Below the pieces are notes generated by a model. That model was given only the letters and a program-made list of their open reading frames with translations. It did not search any database and was not told the DNA's origin. Shown one piece after another: positions 36,805 to 46,088 of a stretch of 64,000 nt of DNA. Both the position numbers and the translations under genes were made by a program. The stretch comes from Ilyomonas sp965199845 (lineage in GTDB: Bacteria; Bacteroidota; Bacteroidia; Chitinophagales; Chitinophagaceae): the NCBI GenBank assembly GCA_965199845.1, contig CBDATZ010000017.1, positions 1 through 64,000 on the forward strand, read 5' to 3'. Every line of letters starts with the position of its first letter. Position 1 is the stretch's first letter.

Positions 36805-38118
36805 ATGAATCCATCAAATGCTGCTGTCAGAGTTACGCAAACAAATGCTTCGAGCCGAAATAATAACCTTGCAGTTGTATTGGTTACTACTTTATTTTTT
36901 CTGTGGGGATTCGCGCATAACCTCGACCCGATTCTGATTCCCCACTTAAAAAAATCATTCACACTAACCACGGTAGAAGCCACACTTGTAGATTCTGCCG
37001 TGTTTGCCGCTTATCTCATTTTTGCATTACCTGCCGGTTTTATCATAAAGAAAGCCGGTTATAAATGGGGCATCATTACCGGCTTAAGCATATTTGCCGG
37101 CGGCTGCTATCTTTTTGTGCCGGCTGCCAATATGCAGTCTTACAATTTTTTCCTGATGGCTTTGTTTATTATTGCCTGTGGCTTAACTACGCTGGAAACT
37201 GCCGCCAATCCATACATCTCGGCGTTAGGCAATCCTGATACTTCCACGCAACGTCTCAACCTGGCGCAATCGTTCAATGGTTTGGCAGCCGCAATGGCGC
37301 CTGTTATAGGAGCCAGGGTAATATTGACCAAAGGTTATAGTGATGAACAGTTAGCCGTTATGACAAGCGAAGCACGCAGGCTGGCGCTGGCTTCCGAAGC
37401 CTCTTCTGTAAAAACACCTTATATTGTATTAGGCAGTATCCTCATTTTGATAGCAATTATTTTTTCGTTAATCAAACTGCCTGTTATACAAAGTGATGAA
37501 CAAGGGCAGCAAAGCAGTAAGAGTGTGTTTCATGCGCTTCGTCACAAGCATTTATCCTGGGGTGCAGCGGCACAATTTTTTTATGTAGGCGCGCAGGTTT
37601 GTGTGCTTAGCTTATTCATTTTATATGCTACCAAATCGGCTTCGCTTACCGAAGTACGGGCTTCCGATTACTTAGGCGCATGTGGTATTGCATTCCTGAT
37701 CGGGCGTTTTGCAGGCACTATTTTGATGAGATATATCAAACCGCAAAACCTGCTTGTGATATATGCTTCAATCAATGTTTTACTTTGCCTGGTCGCGATT
37801 TGGGGAACCGGCATGATAACCGTTTATGCGGTTATCGGCATTGCCTTTTTTATGTCTATTATGTTTCCTACCATTTTTGCATTGGGTATAAAAGGCTTGG
37901 GCGCCGATACGGAATATGGAAGCAGTTTGCTGGTAATGTCGGTAGTTGGCGGAGCCATTATTCCGCGTGTGTTTGGCTATATCAGCGATGCAACAGGCAA
38001 TATTCAATATGGTTATTTTGTGCCGCTGTTTTGCTTTGCGTTTGTGGTTTTGTTTGGATGGACAGGCTATAAAGTTACAGCGAGTGAAGTGGAAAAAATA
38101 CCGGCTAATATTTTATAA
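36805..38118 (+). CDS. FucP-type sugar:proton symporter (major facilitator superfamily)
   Basis: A 437-residue polytopic inner-membrane transporter with about 12 helices. The FucP-family pattern is clear: VTTLFFLWGFAHNLDPILIPHLKKSF in the first helix, TTLETAANPYISALGNP in the centre and LAQSFNGLAAAMAPVIG. FucP-type carriers import L-fucose, galactose, glucose or N-acetylglucosamine with protons. Sugar specificity cannot be read. It stands alone upstream of the convergent recJ and might supply sugars released by the island, though it is 16 kb away. Confidence 0.9.
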   Translation: MNPSNAAVRVTQTNASSRNNNLAVVLVTTLFFLWGFAHNLDPILIPHLKKSFTLTTVEATLVDSAVFAAYLIFALPAGFIIKKAGYKWGIITGLSIFAGGCYLFVPAANMQSYNFFLMALFIIACGLTTLETAANPYISALGNPDTSTQRLNLAQSFNGLAAAMAPVIGARVILTKGYSDEQLAVMTSEARRLALASEASSVKTPYIVLGSILILIAIIFSLIKLPVIQSDEQGQQSSKSVFHALRHKHLSWGAAAQFFYVGAQVCVLSLFILYATKSASLTEVRASDYLGACGIAFLIGRFAGTILMRYIKPQNLLVIYASINVLLCLVAIWGTGMITVYAVIGIAFFMSIMFPTIFALGIKGLGADTEYGSSLLVMSVVGGAIIPRVFGYISDATGNIQYGYFVPLFCFAFVVLFGWTGYKVTASEVEKIPANIL

Positions 38119-38355
38119 ATGAGCCTTTTTATCTGAAATCAGGAAAGGCAATAGATAAGAAGGATTAATTTAATTTATTGCTTATAGTTTTATTACAGCA
38201 ACATCAAATTTTATAGATAATGGATTGTATTATGATATGATAATGGAAGATAGATTACTTGTTTTCAGAACGTACAAGTAAGTCATTTGCTGCTCCCGCA
38301 AATTGACAACAAACAAACCATCTGAGTGATGTTGCCGGTTACATTATTTTTATTC

Positions 38356-40068
38356 TTAGTTGGAGCTATGATTGGATGAAGGTGAAACGTCTATTACTTT
38401 CATTTGAATGCTCCGCATTCCGTTCCATTCATTAAGATCAATGGTAAAAACAATATCTAACGGAACGTCCTTTTGAAGCAGATAAAATTTGTCTGCCATA
38501 CTAAAACCAATACCGGTAAGTATGGTGTTATGCTGCTTTACCACGAAGCGAACATGTTGTTCTTTTACAATTTTGGAATAGCCGCTTTCAACAACATTCC
38601 GGGCAATAAAAACAGGTCGCATGTTTAGCGGACCAAACGGTTCCATCTGGCTGAGGATATTGTAGAATGCAAAAGTTAGTTCAGGAAAATTTACTTCAGC
38701 ATCTATTACAATTTCGGGCGTAAGCATATGCTCGGCAATGGTTGCCGAAACAATTTCCTCGAATTTTTTTTGAAAGGCTTCAACATTTTCGGGAAGCATC
38801 GTCATACCTGCAGCAGCAAAGTGGCCACCATAACCTAACAAATGCTCGCGGCAGGCGTGAATGGCTTCGTATAAATTAAAGCCGGCTACACTGCGCGCGC
38901 TGCCGGAAACCACATTGCCGCTTTTAGTAAGAACAACCGTTGGGCGATAATAATTTTCTACCAAACGCGAAGCTACAATGCCAACTACGCCTTTGTGCCA
39001 ATGATCCTGAAATACAACCGTTGTTTTGCGTTGTATAAGTGTGTCGTTGCTGCGAATCATGTGAATGGCTTCTTCCGTAATCGAAGTATCGGCTTCTTTG
39101 CGAAACGTATTATCAACATGTAAAGCTTCTGCGTATTGCATCGCTTTTTCGTAATCTTTTTCAATAAAAAGCTGAACTGCCTTTTTCGCATCGTCCATAC
39201 GCCCGGCAGCATTAATGCGGGGTGCAATAATAAAGACAAGGTTGGTAATATGAAGTTCCTGCTGCATACCGGCAAGCTTCAATAACGCTTTAATACCCAT
39301 ACAGGGATGGCTGTTTATTTTCTGCAAACCATGATAAGCAAGAATGCGGTTTTCACCGTTAATGGGAACAATATCGGCAGCGATGGCAGTCGCAATTAAA
39401 TCTAAATATTGTAAATAAGATTCGTCAGGCAAGTTCAGTTCTTCGCTTAATGCCTGCATGAATTTAAAGCCGACACCACAACCGCATAATTCCTTAAACG
39501 GATAGTTGCAATCTTTTTGTTTTGGATTTAAAATAGCCACGGCGCCAGGCAAAATATCATCGGGCATGTGATGATCACAAACGATAAAATCTATGCCTTG
39601 TTGTCTGGCAACTTCAATCAACTCGACTGATTTGATACCACAGTCGAGAGAAACGATCAGGGAAATATGATTTTCCAGCGCGTATTCAATCCCGGCCATG
39701 GAAATTCCGTAACCTTCTTTATAACGATGTGGTATATAATAATCAACATTCGGATATACGGCTGCCAAAAACTGGTACATGCTGGCAACAGAAGTGGTAC
39801 CATCAACATCATAATCACCATAAACCAGGATTTTCTCACCATCCTCAAAGGCCGACAGAATGCGCTTTACGGCTTTCAGCATGTCTTTCATCAGCCACGG
39901 ATCGTGCAGGTGCGATAGCTGCGGACGAAAGAAATCTTTGGCTTCTGCAAATGATGAAATACCACGCTGAACCAATATATTACAAAGTGTATAATTGATT
40001 TTTAACGATTGTTGCAGTAAGCCTGCTTTCTTATCGTTACCGGGTAATATGTTCCATCTCTTTTGCAT
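38356..40068 (-). CDS. recJ: Single-stranded-DNA-specific exonuclease RecJ
   Basis: A 570-residue 5'-3' single-strand exonuclease for recombination and mismatch repair. The DHH phosphoesterase motifs are VYGDYDVDGTTSVAS, VSLDCGIKS and CDHHMPDD, followed by the DHHA1 block (VASRLVENYYRPTVVL, then GSARSVAGFNLYEAI, GYGGHFAAAGMT) and a C-terminal OB fold. The length is normal. Its ATG overlaps the stop of the upstream polyprenyl synthase by one base, so translation is likely coupled. Confidence 0.95.
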   Translation of the reverse strand: MQKRWNILPGNDKKAGLLQQSLKINYTLCNILVQRGISSFAEAKDFFRPQLSHLHDPWLMKDMLKAVKRILSAFEDGEKILVYGDYDVDGTTSVASMYQFLAAVYPNVDYYIPHRYKEGYGISMAGIEYALENHISLIVSLDCGIKSVELIEVARQQGIDFIVCDHHMPDDILPGAVAILNPKQKDCNYPFKELCGCGVGFKFMQALSEELNLPDESYLQYLDLIATAIAADIVPINGENRILAYHGLQKINSHPCMGIKALLKLAGMQQELHITNLVFIIAPRINAAGRMDDAKKAVQLFIEKDYEKAMQYAEALHVDNTFRKEADTSITEEAIHMIRSNDTLIQRKTTVVFQDHWHKGVVGIVASRLVENYYRPTVVLTKSGNVVSGSARSVAGFNLYEAIHACREHLLGYGGHFAAAGMTMLPENVEAFQKKFEEIVSATIAEHMLTPEIVIDAEVNFPELTFAFYNILSQMEPFGPLNMRPVFIARNVVESGYSKIVKEQHVRFVVKQHNTILTGIGFSMADKFYLLQKDVPLDIVFTIDLNEWNGMRSIQMKVIDVSPSSNHSSN

Positions 40069-41030
40069 TAGAATTTCCGGTCGGTTGTGTATCTCACTAA
40101 TTCTTCAAGCGCATCTCTCACTTCGCCAGGTTGAAAGTGGTACAAGATAGTTAATGCTTCATCACGAAAAGCAAACATCTTTTCTGTTGCATAAGTAATA
40201 CCGCCCGCTTCCTGTACTGTGTCGATCACGAATTGAACTTTCTGTTTATTTTTATTTTCGTTCTTTACAATGTTAATCAGTTTTCTGCGTAAAGAAGCAT
40301 CAGCATGATTTAAGGTATAAATTAAAGGTAAAGTCAGTTTTTTTTCTTTAATGTCGTTACCGGTTGGCTTTCCTATTTTCTGGTTACCATAATCAAATAA
40401 ATCATCTTTTATCTGGAAAGCCATGCCCACTTTTTCGCCAAACAATCGCATTTGTTCAATATTGCTATCATTGGTAAAAGTAGTAGACGCACCGGCAGCG
40501 CAGGCAGAAGCTAACAGTGAAGCTGTTTTACCATTAATAATATCATAATAGAGATTTTCGTGAATATCGAGATTACGGGCTTTTTCCATTTGAAGCAACT
40601 CGCCTTCACTCATCATCTTTACGGCTCTTGACATTAGCTGCAAAATTTTAAAATCTCCATTATCCAAAGAGAGAAGCAAACCTTTTGATAATAAATAATC
40701 CCCTACCAAAACTGCAACTTTATTTTTCCAGAGTGCATTGATGGAAAAAAATCCACGCCGCTCGAAAGCCTCATCCACAACATCGTCATGTACTAAAGTA
40801 GCTGTGTGGAGAAGTTCTACCAAAGAAGCGGCACGATAGGAAGCGGTGTTAATTTCTCCGCCAAGTTTTGCACTGAGTAAAACAAACATAGGCCGTAACT
40901 GCTTACCTTTTCGCTTTACAATATAACTCATTATCCTGTCGAGCAACGGTACTTTACTCTTTACCGCTTCTTTAAAATAAGCTTCAAATTCTGTAAGCTC
41001 CGCATTTATAATTTTATTTGCTTTCTCCAT
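40068..41030 (-). CDS. Polyprenyl (octaprenyl-type) diphosphate synthase
   Basis: A 320-residue trans-isoprenyl diphosphate synthase for the side chain of menaquinone or related lipids. I start it at the ATG at 41030, because the three extra codons need a TTG. The first aspartate-rich motif is in VHDDVVDEAFERRG, with the fourth position E instead of the usual D, and the second is in QIKDDLFDYGNQ. The GKQLRP lysine/arginine site is present. Chain length cannot be fixed, but residues before the first motif (LLHTATL) fit long-chain enzymes. It overlaps recJ by one base. Confidence 0.92.
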   Translation of the reverse strand: MEKANKIINAELTEFEAYFKEAVKSKVPLLDRIMSYIVKRKGKQLRPMFVLLSAKLGGEINTASYRAASLVELLHTATLVHDDVVDEAFERRGFFSINALWKNKVAVLVGDYLLSKGLLLSLDNGDFKILQLMSRAVKMMSEGELLQMEKARNLDIHENLYYDIINGKTASLLASACAAGASTTFTNDSNIEQMRLFGEKVGMAFQIKDDLFDYGNQKIGKPTGNDIKEKKLTLPLIYTLNHADASLRRKLINIVKNENKNKQKVQFVIDTVQEAGGITYATEKMFAFRDEALTILYHFQPGEVRDALEELVRYTTDRKF

Positions 41031-41458
41031 TATTGACAATTCCCGGCCTTCCGTTTTTCATCGTTAACTGCTTCTGTTTCAATTCAAACGAAAATAAATA
41101 AAGAAGTTGGTAGTAATTTCCACAGATTGTTTCCAAAATCACATATTACAGCCATGCAAACCTCAGATATAAAATCGGAAATACGTATTCATTTCGCATA
41201 AAATAAAAAAAGTAGTTGCAGCCGAAGCATCATTTTAACGAGTAATGATGTCTTTATTCACGAGTCAGCAAAATTGTTACAGTCATCATAAAGCGTTGGC
41301 ACTGCAATTGCTACCTCACTACAAAATTTTAACAACAAGCGGTTAGGGGAATTAATATTTGTTAATTAAGTATCAATATCTATTTTTGCCAAAAATGAGG
41401 TCTTTACCAGGATTAACTTTTTTAGGTAGCCTAAACAAAAATTTAAATCACACCAACT
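41031..41458. other. Divergent intergenic region with one clear promoter
   Basis: About 430 bases between polyprenyl synthase and the OmpA-family gene. Apart from the plus-strand promoter at 41358-41388 no gene or repeat was recognised. The leader of the OmpA mRNA would be about 65 bases. Confidence 0.6.
41358..41388 (+). promoter_or_regulatory. Bacteroidota-type promoter of the OmpA-family gene
   Basis: TTTG at 41358-41361, 19 bases of spacing, then TATTTTTG at 41381-41388 match the Bacteroidota -33/-7 consensus TTG-N19-TAnnTTTG exactly. The gene starts at 41459. Confidence 0.8.
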
Positions 41459-43114
41459 ATGGTAATTAAAAAGTATGCAGTAATGATGAGTTTGCTCTTT
41501 GCAGCTCATGGTATTTTTGCACAGGACAGTTCGATGAGCACTACAAATGATGCAAAATCTTATTGGGACGATTCTTCAAAAGTATCTACGAAGAATATGG
41601 CTCAATACAATGAATTTAGGAACAACCAATATCCTTATCCGGCAAAACCGCGCGATATGTGGCAGTTGGGTGTAACAGGCGGTGTTCTGGTACCTTTATT
41701 TGACGTTCCTAATGCACAGTTTCCAGGCTGGCATGCAGGTCTTAATCTTAGAAAATCTTTAGGTTACTTGGTATCAGTTAAGTTTGGTGCTGAATATGCC
41801 GAAGCAAAAGGCTATGAGTACAGACCTGGCTCGAGTAAATTAAATTTACCAAGTGCTGCTTTACAAAATGATTATCCGGGCAGCAGCGTTTGGCTTCCAA
41901 ATTATAAAATGCAAGCAGTTATTCCTTCAGTTGAATTGATGTTCTCTTTTTCTAACATACTTTTCCATAAAGGAAATCCAAAGAGCAACGTATATTTTAC
42001 AGCAGGTTATACTCCTTTTGTCTACCATACAAAGATTGATGCCTTAAATGGTAATGCACCATATCAGTTTACTACTAATAATGGCATTAATTTCACGCAA
42101 AAACGTACAGATATACAGAAAGCAGTTAAAGGTTATCTTGATGGCGATTATGAAACCAATGCTCCTGTAAGAAGCCGTAGCCAGAATTTTGACGATGGTA
42201 GTTCCAGCAAATGGCAATTCCGCCATAGTGCCTTTGTTGGTGGTGGTTATGAATTTAAACTAGGTAGTCGCGTATCATTAGGGTTAGAAGCTAAATATTA
42301 TATGATTAGCGATGATTATCTTGATGGTGTTTATCGTCAGGTAAATGGCAGTCTTACCTCTTCAAATGATCAAATTATTTCCGGTGATGTAACATTCGGT
42401 TTCAACTTAGGAAGTTCAGCTAAACGCACACAACCATTGTGGTTCCAAAATCCGTTGAACTTTGCTTACAACGAGTTAAACGCTCCACAACATATGAAAA
42501 TACCAACTCCGGTATTACCTGATGCTGATGGTGATGGTATTACTGACCAGTTTGATCAGGAGCCAAATACACCAGCAGGCGCTCCGGTTGATTCTCATGG
42601 TGTAGCAAAAGATTCTGATGGTGATGGTGTTCCTGATTATAAAGACAAGGAATTGCTAACTCCACAGAAATGCTTCCCTGTTGATGCAGATGGTATCGGT
42701 AAATGTCCTCCAACATGTTGCGATTCACTTGCCGCAGGTTTGATTAAGACAGCAGGCAAATGTGACTTAAGTTCTTTACCAAGCGTTCAGTTCAAAGGCA
42801 ACACAGCAACACTTAGCAAAGCGGCTCAGGCATCTTTGGCATCAGTTGCACAGCAGTTGCAGAATAGTCCTGATTGTAAAGTAAGAGTAACAGGTCATGG
42901 CGCATCTGACAAACGTGCACAACAACGTAGCTGGGATCGTGTAAACGCTGTTATTCAATATATGGTTAACCAGCAAGGTATTTCTGAAAGCCGTTTCATC
43001 TTCGTATATGGTACAGAAGGTGATGCAAATGTGGTTGATTTAGAAGGAACTGAAGACGAAGGTCCAAACGAGGCTCCGGCTCCACATCCTCAATATCAGA
43101 ATCAGAAAAAATAA
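41459..43114 (+). CDS. OmpA-family outer membrane protein with thrombospondin type 3 repeats
   Basis: A 551-residue outer membrane protein. A signal peptide (MVIKKYAVMMSLLFAAHGIFA) precedes a beta-barrel-like N-terminal domain with alternating aromatic strands. Calcium-binding TSP3 repeats follow (DADGDGITDQFDQEPN, DSDGDGVPDYKDKE), then a CCDSLAAG segment and a C-terminal OmpA peptidoglycan-binding domain (VQFKGNTATLSKAAQASL, VRVTGHGASDKRAQQRSWDRV). The tail is acidic and proline-rich (EDEGPNEAPAPHP). It anchors the outer membrane to the wall and is expected to be abundant, which the canonical promoter and strong terminator support. Confidence 0.92.
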   Translation: MVIKKYAVMMSLLFAAHGIFAQDSSMSTTNDAKSYWDDSSKVSTKNMAQYNEFRNNQYPYPAKPRDMWQLGVTGGVLVPLFDVPNAQFPGWHAGLNLRKSLGYLVSVKFGAEYAEAKGYEYRPGSSKLNLPSAALQNDYPGSSVWLPNYKMQAVIPSVELMFSFSNILFHKGNPKSNVYFTAGYTPFVYHTKIDALNGNAPYQFTTNNGINFTQKRTDIQKAVKGYLDGDYETNAPVRSRSQNFDDGSSSKWQFRHSAFVGGGYEFKLGSRVSLGLEAKYYMISDDYLDGVYRQVNGSLTSSNDQIISGDVTFGFNLGSSAKRTQPLWFQNPLNFAYNELNAPQHMKIPTPVLPDADGDGITDQFDQEPNTPAGAPVDSHGVAKDSDGDGVPDYKDKELLTPQKCFPVDADGIGKCPPTCCDSLAAGLIKTAGKCDLSSLPSVQFKGNTATLSKAAQASLASVAQQLQNSPDCKVRVTGHGASDKRAQQRSWDRVNAVIQYMVNQQGISESRFIFVYGTEGDANVVDLEGTEDEGPNEAPAPHPQYQNQKK

Positions 43115-43130
43115 ATTTTTCAATTTTTAT

Positions 43131-43164
43131 AAAGCCGCTCCTTGCTTGGAGCGGCTTTTTTGTT
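43131..43164 (+). terminator. Terminator of the OmpA-family gene
   Basis: An 11-bp perfect stem (43131-43141 with 43148-43158, 6-nt loop) followed by T residues lies 17 bases after the stop codon. Confidence 0.85.
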
Positions 43165-43296
43165 TATACGATTTCATTAATTTATGTGATGTTTGCCAAC
43201 ATGGCAGCTATCGAAGTGCTGGTATTTCTTTTGTAAGAAGCTGCATAGAAATTAAATTTTCAATTTTTAACTAAAGAACATTTATAAAACTCTGTT

Positions 43297-45165
43297 ATGC
43301 AAAAAGGACAAATAAGAGTTCAGACAGAAAACATTTTTCCTATCATTAAAAAATTTCTCTATAGCGATCATGAGATTTTTTTAAGAGAGTTGGTGAGTAA
43401 CGCTGTTGATGCAACTCAAAAATTAAATACACTTTCTTCAATCGGTGAGGCCAAAGGAGATTTGGGTGAGCTACGAATTGATGTTGTATTAGATGCAAAA
43501 GAAAAGACACTTAGCATTACTGATCGTGGTGTCGGAATGACAAAAGAAGAAGTAGATAAATATTTGAACCAGGTTGCATTTAGTGGCGCAGAAGAATTTT
43601 TAAATAAATACAAAGACGCCAATATTATCGGGCATTTCGGTCTGGGATTTTACAGCGCTTTTATGGTGAGCAGCCGTGTAGAAGTTTTGACTCAGAGTTA
43701 TCACGAAGAAGCTTCCAGCGTTTACTGGAGTTGTGACGGAAGTCCGGAATTTGAATTGTATGAAGTAGAAAAGCGCGATCGGGGAACTAAAATTATTCTT
43801 CATATAAATGAAGACAGCAGCGAATTTTTAGACGGTATTCGTATAAAAGGAATCCTTGAAAAATTCTGCCGGTTCCTGCCGGTTCCGATTTATTTTACCG
43901 ACGTTGCAGAAAAAAAAGAAGAAGGCGAAGAACAGAAGCCAATCAACAATACACATCCGATCTGGGTTAAAAAACCTTCTGAACTAACAACGGAAGATTA
44001 TCAGAATTTCTATCGCGAGTTGTATCCTTTTGGAGAAACGCCACTTTTCTGGATTCATTTGAATGTAGATTATCCGTTTAACCTCACTGGTATTTTGTAT
44101 TTCCCTAAAATAAAACAGAGCTACGAAATACAGAAAGATAAAATACAGCTTTACAGCAACCAGGTGTTTGTAACCGATGAAGTAAAGAATATTGTTCCCG
44201 AATTCCTGATGCTTCTTCATGGTGTGATTGATAGCCCGGATATTCCGTTAAATGTAAGCCGCAGCTATCTGCAAGGCGATCCGAATGTGAAGAAAATCAA
44301 TGCTCATATCACCAAAAAAGTAGCAGATAAATTAGATGAAATCTTCCGGAATGAGCGTCCTTCCTTTGAAGAGAAATGGGAAAGCTTAGGATTATTTGTG
44401 AAGTATGGAATGATGACAGACGATAAATTTTTTGACAAAGCAAATAAATTTGTCATTCTTCAAGATGTTTCTGATAATAAGTTTTATACGCTTGAAGAAT
44501 ATAAAATGGCAACAGAAGCCATTCAGAAAAATAAGGAAGGTAAAAATGTTATTTTATATACCACCGACCCAATACAACAAGACGCTTATATACAAGCCGC
44601 AAAACAAAAAGGCTATAGCGTTATAAAACTGGAAACGCTTATAGATGCTTCTTTCATCAACAGTATGGAGATGAAATGGCAGGATGTGCATTTTGTTCGT
44701 GTTGATTCTGACATCATTGATAATATTATTGATAAGCAGGATGCAACAGAAAGCGTATTAAATAAAGAAGAAGAAACCAAGCTGAAAGAACTTTTTACTT
44801 TCGAAGTTCCGCAACTGCATGTTTCTGTTGAAGTAAAAGGCTTAAGCACAAGCACAGCACCGGTTGTAGCTACGCGCCCCGAATTTATGCGCCGCATGAA
44901 AGATATGGCAAATATGGGCGGTGGCGGAATGACGGCTTTCTATGCGCAAATGCCGGATGAAGTAACTTTAACGGTAAATGGAAATCATCCGATTTACCAG
45001 ACTTTGCTGAAAGAAAACGACGAAGCAAGAATGCAAAAGCAAATTCGCACATTGGCTGATATGGCTTTGCTTTCGCAAGGTTTGTTAAAAGGAACAGATC
45101 TTACAAACTTCATCAACAGAAATATTGAACTGATGCAGGATGAAAAAGCAACTGAAGAAGTGTAA
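43297..45165 (+). CDS. htpG: Molecular chaperone HtpG (bacterial Hsp90)
   Basis: A 622-residue ATP-dependent cytosolic chaperone. N-terminal GHKL ATPase motifs are visible: FLRELVSNAVDATQKLNT (the catalytic E and nucleotide N), SITDRGVGMTKEEV and GHFGLGFYSAFMVS. The middle domain contains the conserved arginine in VSRSYLQGDPNVKK. The C-terminal dimerisation domain ends with acidic residues. A short charged insertion (EKKEEGEEQKP) marks the N/middle linker. Normal length. It stands alone between two terminators. Confidence 0.95.
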   Translation: MQKGQIRVQTENIFPIIKKFLYSDHEIFLRELVSNAVDATQKLNTLSSIGEAKGDLGELRIDVVLDAKEKTLSITDRGVGMTKEEVDKYLNQVAFSGAEEFLNKYKDANIIGHFGLGFYSAFMVSSRVEVLTQSYHEEASSVYWSCDGSPEFELYEVEKRDRGTKIILHINEDSSEFLDGIRIKGILEKFCRFLPVPIYFTDVAEKKEEGEEQKPINNTHPIWVKKPSELTTEDYQNFYRELYPFGETPLFWIHLNVDYPFNLTGILYFPKIKQSYEIQKDKIQLYSNQVFVTDEVKNIVPEFLMLLHGVIDSPDIPLNVSRSYLQGDPNVKKINAHITKKVADKLDEIFRNERPSFEEKWESLGLFVKYGMMTDDKFFDKANKFVILQDVSDNKFYTLEEYKMATEAIQKNKEGKNVILYTTDPIQQDAYIQAAKQKGYSVIKLETLIDASFINSMEMKWQDVHFVRVDSDIIDNIIDKQDATESVLNKEEETKLKELFTFEVPQLHVSVEVKGLSTSTAPVVATRPEFMRRMKDMANMGGGGMTAFYAQMPDEVTLTVNGNHPIYQTLLKENDEARMQKQIRTLADMALLSQGLLKGTDLTNFINRNIELMQDEKATEEV

Positions 45166-45190
45166 ACTGTAACGTTACGATTACAAATAA

Positions 45191-45227
45191 AAATGGCTGC
45201 CGGTTTATAATGGCAGCCATTTTTGTT
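45191..45227. terminator. Terminator of htpG, overlapping the 3' end of the convergent gene
   Basis: An 11-bp perfect stem (45191-45201 with 45212-45222, 10-nt loop) has flanking A and T runs and can act on both strands. The right arm and the loop lie within the last codons of the convergent DUF2807 gene, whose TAA is at 45205-45207. Confidence 0.8.
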
Positions 45228-45954
45228 TCCGTTTATTTATGCTTTTCTCACTTTCCCCACTGCCGCTTGTTTTGCTGGCCACAGTTGCGTCTCCCGAATA
45301 AATCACATTCCCGCTTCCACTAATTTGTGCTGTTAAAGCTTTATCCGCATGAATGCGTAGATTTCCACTGCCCGATAATTTTACTGTTACATTATCACAA
45401 CTAATATCATCGAGATTGGCATTGCCGCTGCCGCTTTGTTTAATATCCGCTTCGTTCTCAATTATTCCCGATAAATCAATAGAACCGCTGCCCGACATTC
45501 TGAGCGAAAGTGAAGTGAAAGAAGCAAACTTTAACTTCACAGAACCTGAGCCTGACATGGCAACAGATGTATTATCGTTATTACTAAAATTTCCCGAACC
45601 GCTGATGCTGCCACTTCCGCTTTGTGCCAGTGCATTAATGGTTGTCATGCTTACATAAATTTTCAGCGACTGGTTTGTTTTTAATGTATATCCATCTTTT
45701 ACTTTTATCGTAAGCATTTTATCTTTTACTTCTGTTTCAATATAGGGCAATAAGTTTTCTTCACCTTCCAGTTTTATGCTGTTGCTGTTGCCATAAGCAA
45801 TCTCAACGTTCATTTGTCCGCCCGACGCCAACGAAGTATAATCGCTCGCTTCGCGTGGTTCCGTTTTAGATACGCCATTGCCTTTTATAACATGCCATCC
45901 GGCAAAAGACGTCATACTTACAACTAAGCAGATAAGCAAAAAATATGTTTTCAT
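45205..45954 (-). CDS. GIN-domain (DUF2807) putative auto-adhesin protein
   Basis: A secreted protein of about 249 residues. I start it at the ATG at 45954, where MKTYFLLICLVVSMTSFAGW gives a signal peptide; the longer frame adds an unlikely leader. The DUF2807 (GIN) domain is a right-handed beta-helix-like fold with repeated GSGS segments (QSGSGSISGSGNF, MSGSGSVKLKF, MSGSGSIDLSG, QSGSGNANLDD, LSGSGNLRIHA, ISGSGNVIYSG). Bacteroidota members are thought to be surface adhesins or envelope proteins, with no known enzymatic role. The last codons overlap the htpG terminator. A long polytopic gene is divergent upstream. Confidence 0.88.
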   Translation of the reverse strand: MKTYFLLICLVVSMTSFAGWHVIKGNGVSKTEPREASDYTSLASGGQMNVEIAYGNSNSIKLEGEENLLPYIETEVKDKMLTIKVKDGYTLKTNQSLKIYVSMTTINALAQSGSGSISGSGNFSNNDNTSVAMSGSGSVKLKFASFTSLSLRMSGSGSIDLSGIIENEADIKQSGSGNANLDDISCDNVTVKLSGSGNLRIHADKALTAQISGSGNVIYSGDATVASKTSGSGESEKSINKRKQKWLPL

Positions 45955-46088
45955 GTTTTTGTTTTGAAGAATGAAACGCCGTTGCCGGAAAAAAGTTACA
46001 GGAATTTTATAAAGAAGCAACAAATAAGCTTTATAAAAGATAAATCAATACTGGAGAAATACTTTTATTTTGTTTTAAAACCGGCTGA

